Source: Beverwykella pulmonaria | Taxonomy: Eukaryota; Ascomycota; Dothideomycetes; Pleosporales; Melanommataceae | Assembly: GCA_001599595.1 (NCBI GenBank) | Contig: BCHH01000002.1 | Span: 1,278,390-1,342,389 of the forward strand | Direction: 5' to 3' | DNA length: 64,000 bases | Shown: positions 63,112 to 64,000 of the stretch, piece by piece | How positions within the stretch are numbered: position 1 is the stretch's first letter | How the letters are laid out: every line of letters starts with the position of its first letter | Notes under the pieces: generated by a model | Databases searched by the model: none | Told to the model about the DNA's origin: nothing | What the model saw: only the letters and a program-made list of their open reading frames with translations | Made by a program: the position numbers and the translations under genes

Positions 63112-64000
63112 TATTGAGCTTGGTTGATGCTTGTCATGGGTTTAAGACGGAAGTGCGGAGGCAGTGTTGGCTGTGTCCAGATCTTCTAGCCTTGGTCTTT
63201 GTCCAGTCCGAAAATAGAATCTCGCCGCCGTTAGCTGAAAACTGACCGTAGCCCCTTGGCAGAATAAACTGGGGACTACTCTCAGAATTGATATCTGACG
63301 TTGCTGTCGATATTTGTTCTGATTCGTCTCAACTCGCCCGCACGGATCTCGAGGCATTAAAACCAAAACCCATCAGCTGAAACACTCGCGCCTAAGTCGG
63401 TCCAGATGGAAGCCCGCAGTCAGCACAAGAAACAAGGCCATGAAAGGTTTTATACGCATGACGAAATCAAGTCGCATTAAGAAGATCGATGCCCAGTCGA
63501 CTATCACGCGGGATGGTAATCAAAGGAGTGATGAGCGAGGAGGCTGTCGAGGAGGGATATCGTGTGCTGCCGCGCGACCAAGTGGCCAGGAGCCAGGCAG
63601 ATAGGAAGGTCACATTCCGAGCAAATTTTTCTTCCCTTCCACTGCCAGTTCAGGCCTCGTTAAGTGCTCGAGAATTAGGACAGGTAATAAATCAATTATC
63701 AGTGATTATTTGTGATTATTTGGCTGGTAATCGAGGCAGTGCGCGAGGGGTTGCTAGGCCTTAGATGGGTTGCTCTGGGCCTACACCACACTTTTGTACT
63801 TACTTTTCTCTCTCTTGTTTAATTACTGCTCTGCAGTAAATTAGAAGCCTTTCTTTGCAATTATGAGTGATTAATTGATGCCAAGGTTGATCGACATCTT
63901 AGCTATTATATAAGGCAAGGCTCTTGCCTTTTGCTGTAAAGTGGCTTGCCAAGGAGGATGTAAACTTTTACACACCTCTGGGGTGTGGGAAGTTCTGGCA
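63112..64000. other. upstream of the lipase gene, no gene recognised
   Basis: A frame at 63489-63764 has no domain. The last 250 bases are AT-rich. Confidence 0.4.

Overview
The window is nuclear DNA of a filamentous ascomycete (Pezizomycotina). The evidence is short GT-AG introns of about 45-70 bp, fungal-specific families (HET, HeLo, NST1, a small secreted-protein pair), fungal forms of Rho2, phosphoacetylglucosamine mutase and mitoribosomal mL40, and relics of pogo/Fot1-type, Tc1/mariner-type and hAT-type transposons. The class cannot be fixed from sequence alone; Leotiomycetes or Dothideomycetes are plausible. For all eleven multi-exon genes the exon structure was read from splice sites, and the summed exon lengths are divisible by three in each case.

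Layout. 0-10 kb: gene-poor, with an eroded HET-domain gene (0.5-1.8 kb), a small secreted protein gene (2.7 kb), an eroded GH36 alpha-galactosidase gene (3.8-4.8 kb), a second HET-like fragment (5.5 kb), an intact secreted aldose 1-epimerase gene (6.5-8.0 kb) and a possible phosphotransferase relic (8.4-8.8 kb). 10.3-16.4 kb: two head-to-head genes, a predicted active Ser/Thr kinase carrying Sel1-like and ankyrin repeats, and a HeLo-domain protein with a degenerate kinase fold. 18.4-24.1 kb: an alpha/beta hydrolase and an EF-hand MscS mechanosensitive channel. 24.5-40.4 kb: repeat-rich, with LTR-like repeats flanking a second copy of the small secreted protein gene, a 1,057-aa protein of unknown function, a tandem-repeat beta-propeller protein, a pogo-type transposase relic, a hAT-like MITE and a cysteine-rich secreted protein. 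40.5-55.4 kb: a housekeeping block with an OSCA/TMEM63-type channel, phosphoacetylglucosamine mutase (two micro-exons), NST1, RHO2 and mL40. 55.4-64 kb: a 3.5-kb TIR element containing a nested MITE and a truncated membrane-protein gene, a Tc1/mariner transposase relic and a class 3 lipase.

How the genes may work together. The most interesting unit is the divergent kinase-ankyrin / HeLo-pseudokinase pair at 10.3-16.4 kb. HeLo domains execute fungal regulated cell death (HET-S), and a four-helix killer domain fused to a pseudokinase resembles animal MLKL. A kinase-ankyrin protein encoded beside it resembles an upstream activator of the RIPK type. This reading is inference. HET relics and an ankyrin fragment nearby fit a region that turns over allorecognition or immunity genes. 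The housekeeping block combines UDP-GlcNAc supply for chitin (PCM1/AGM1), cell-wall signalling (RHO2), osmotic or salt response (NST1) and a stress-gated channel, but no shared regulation is visible.
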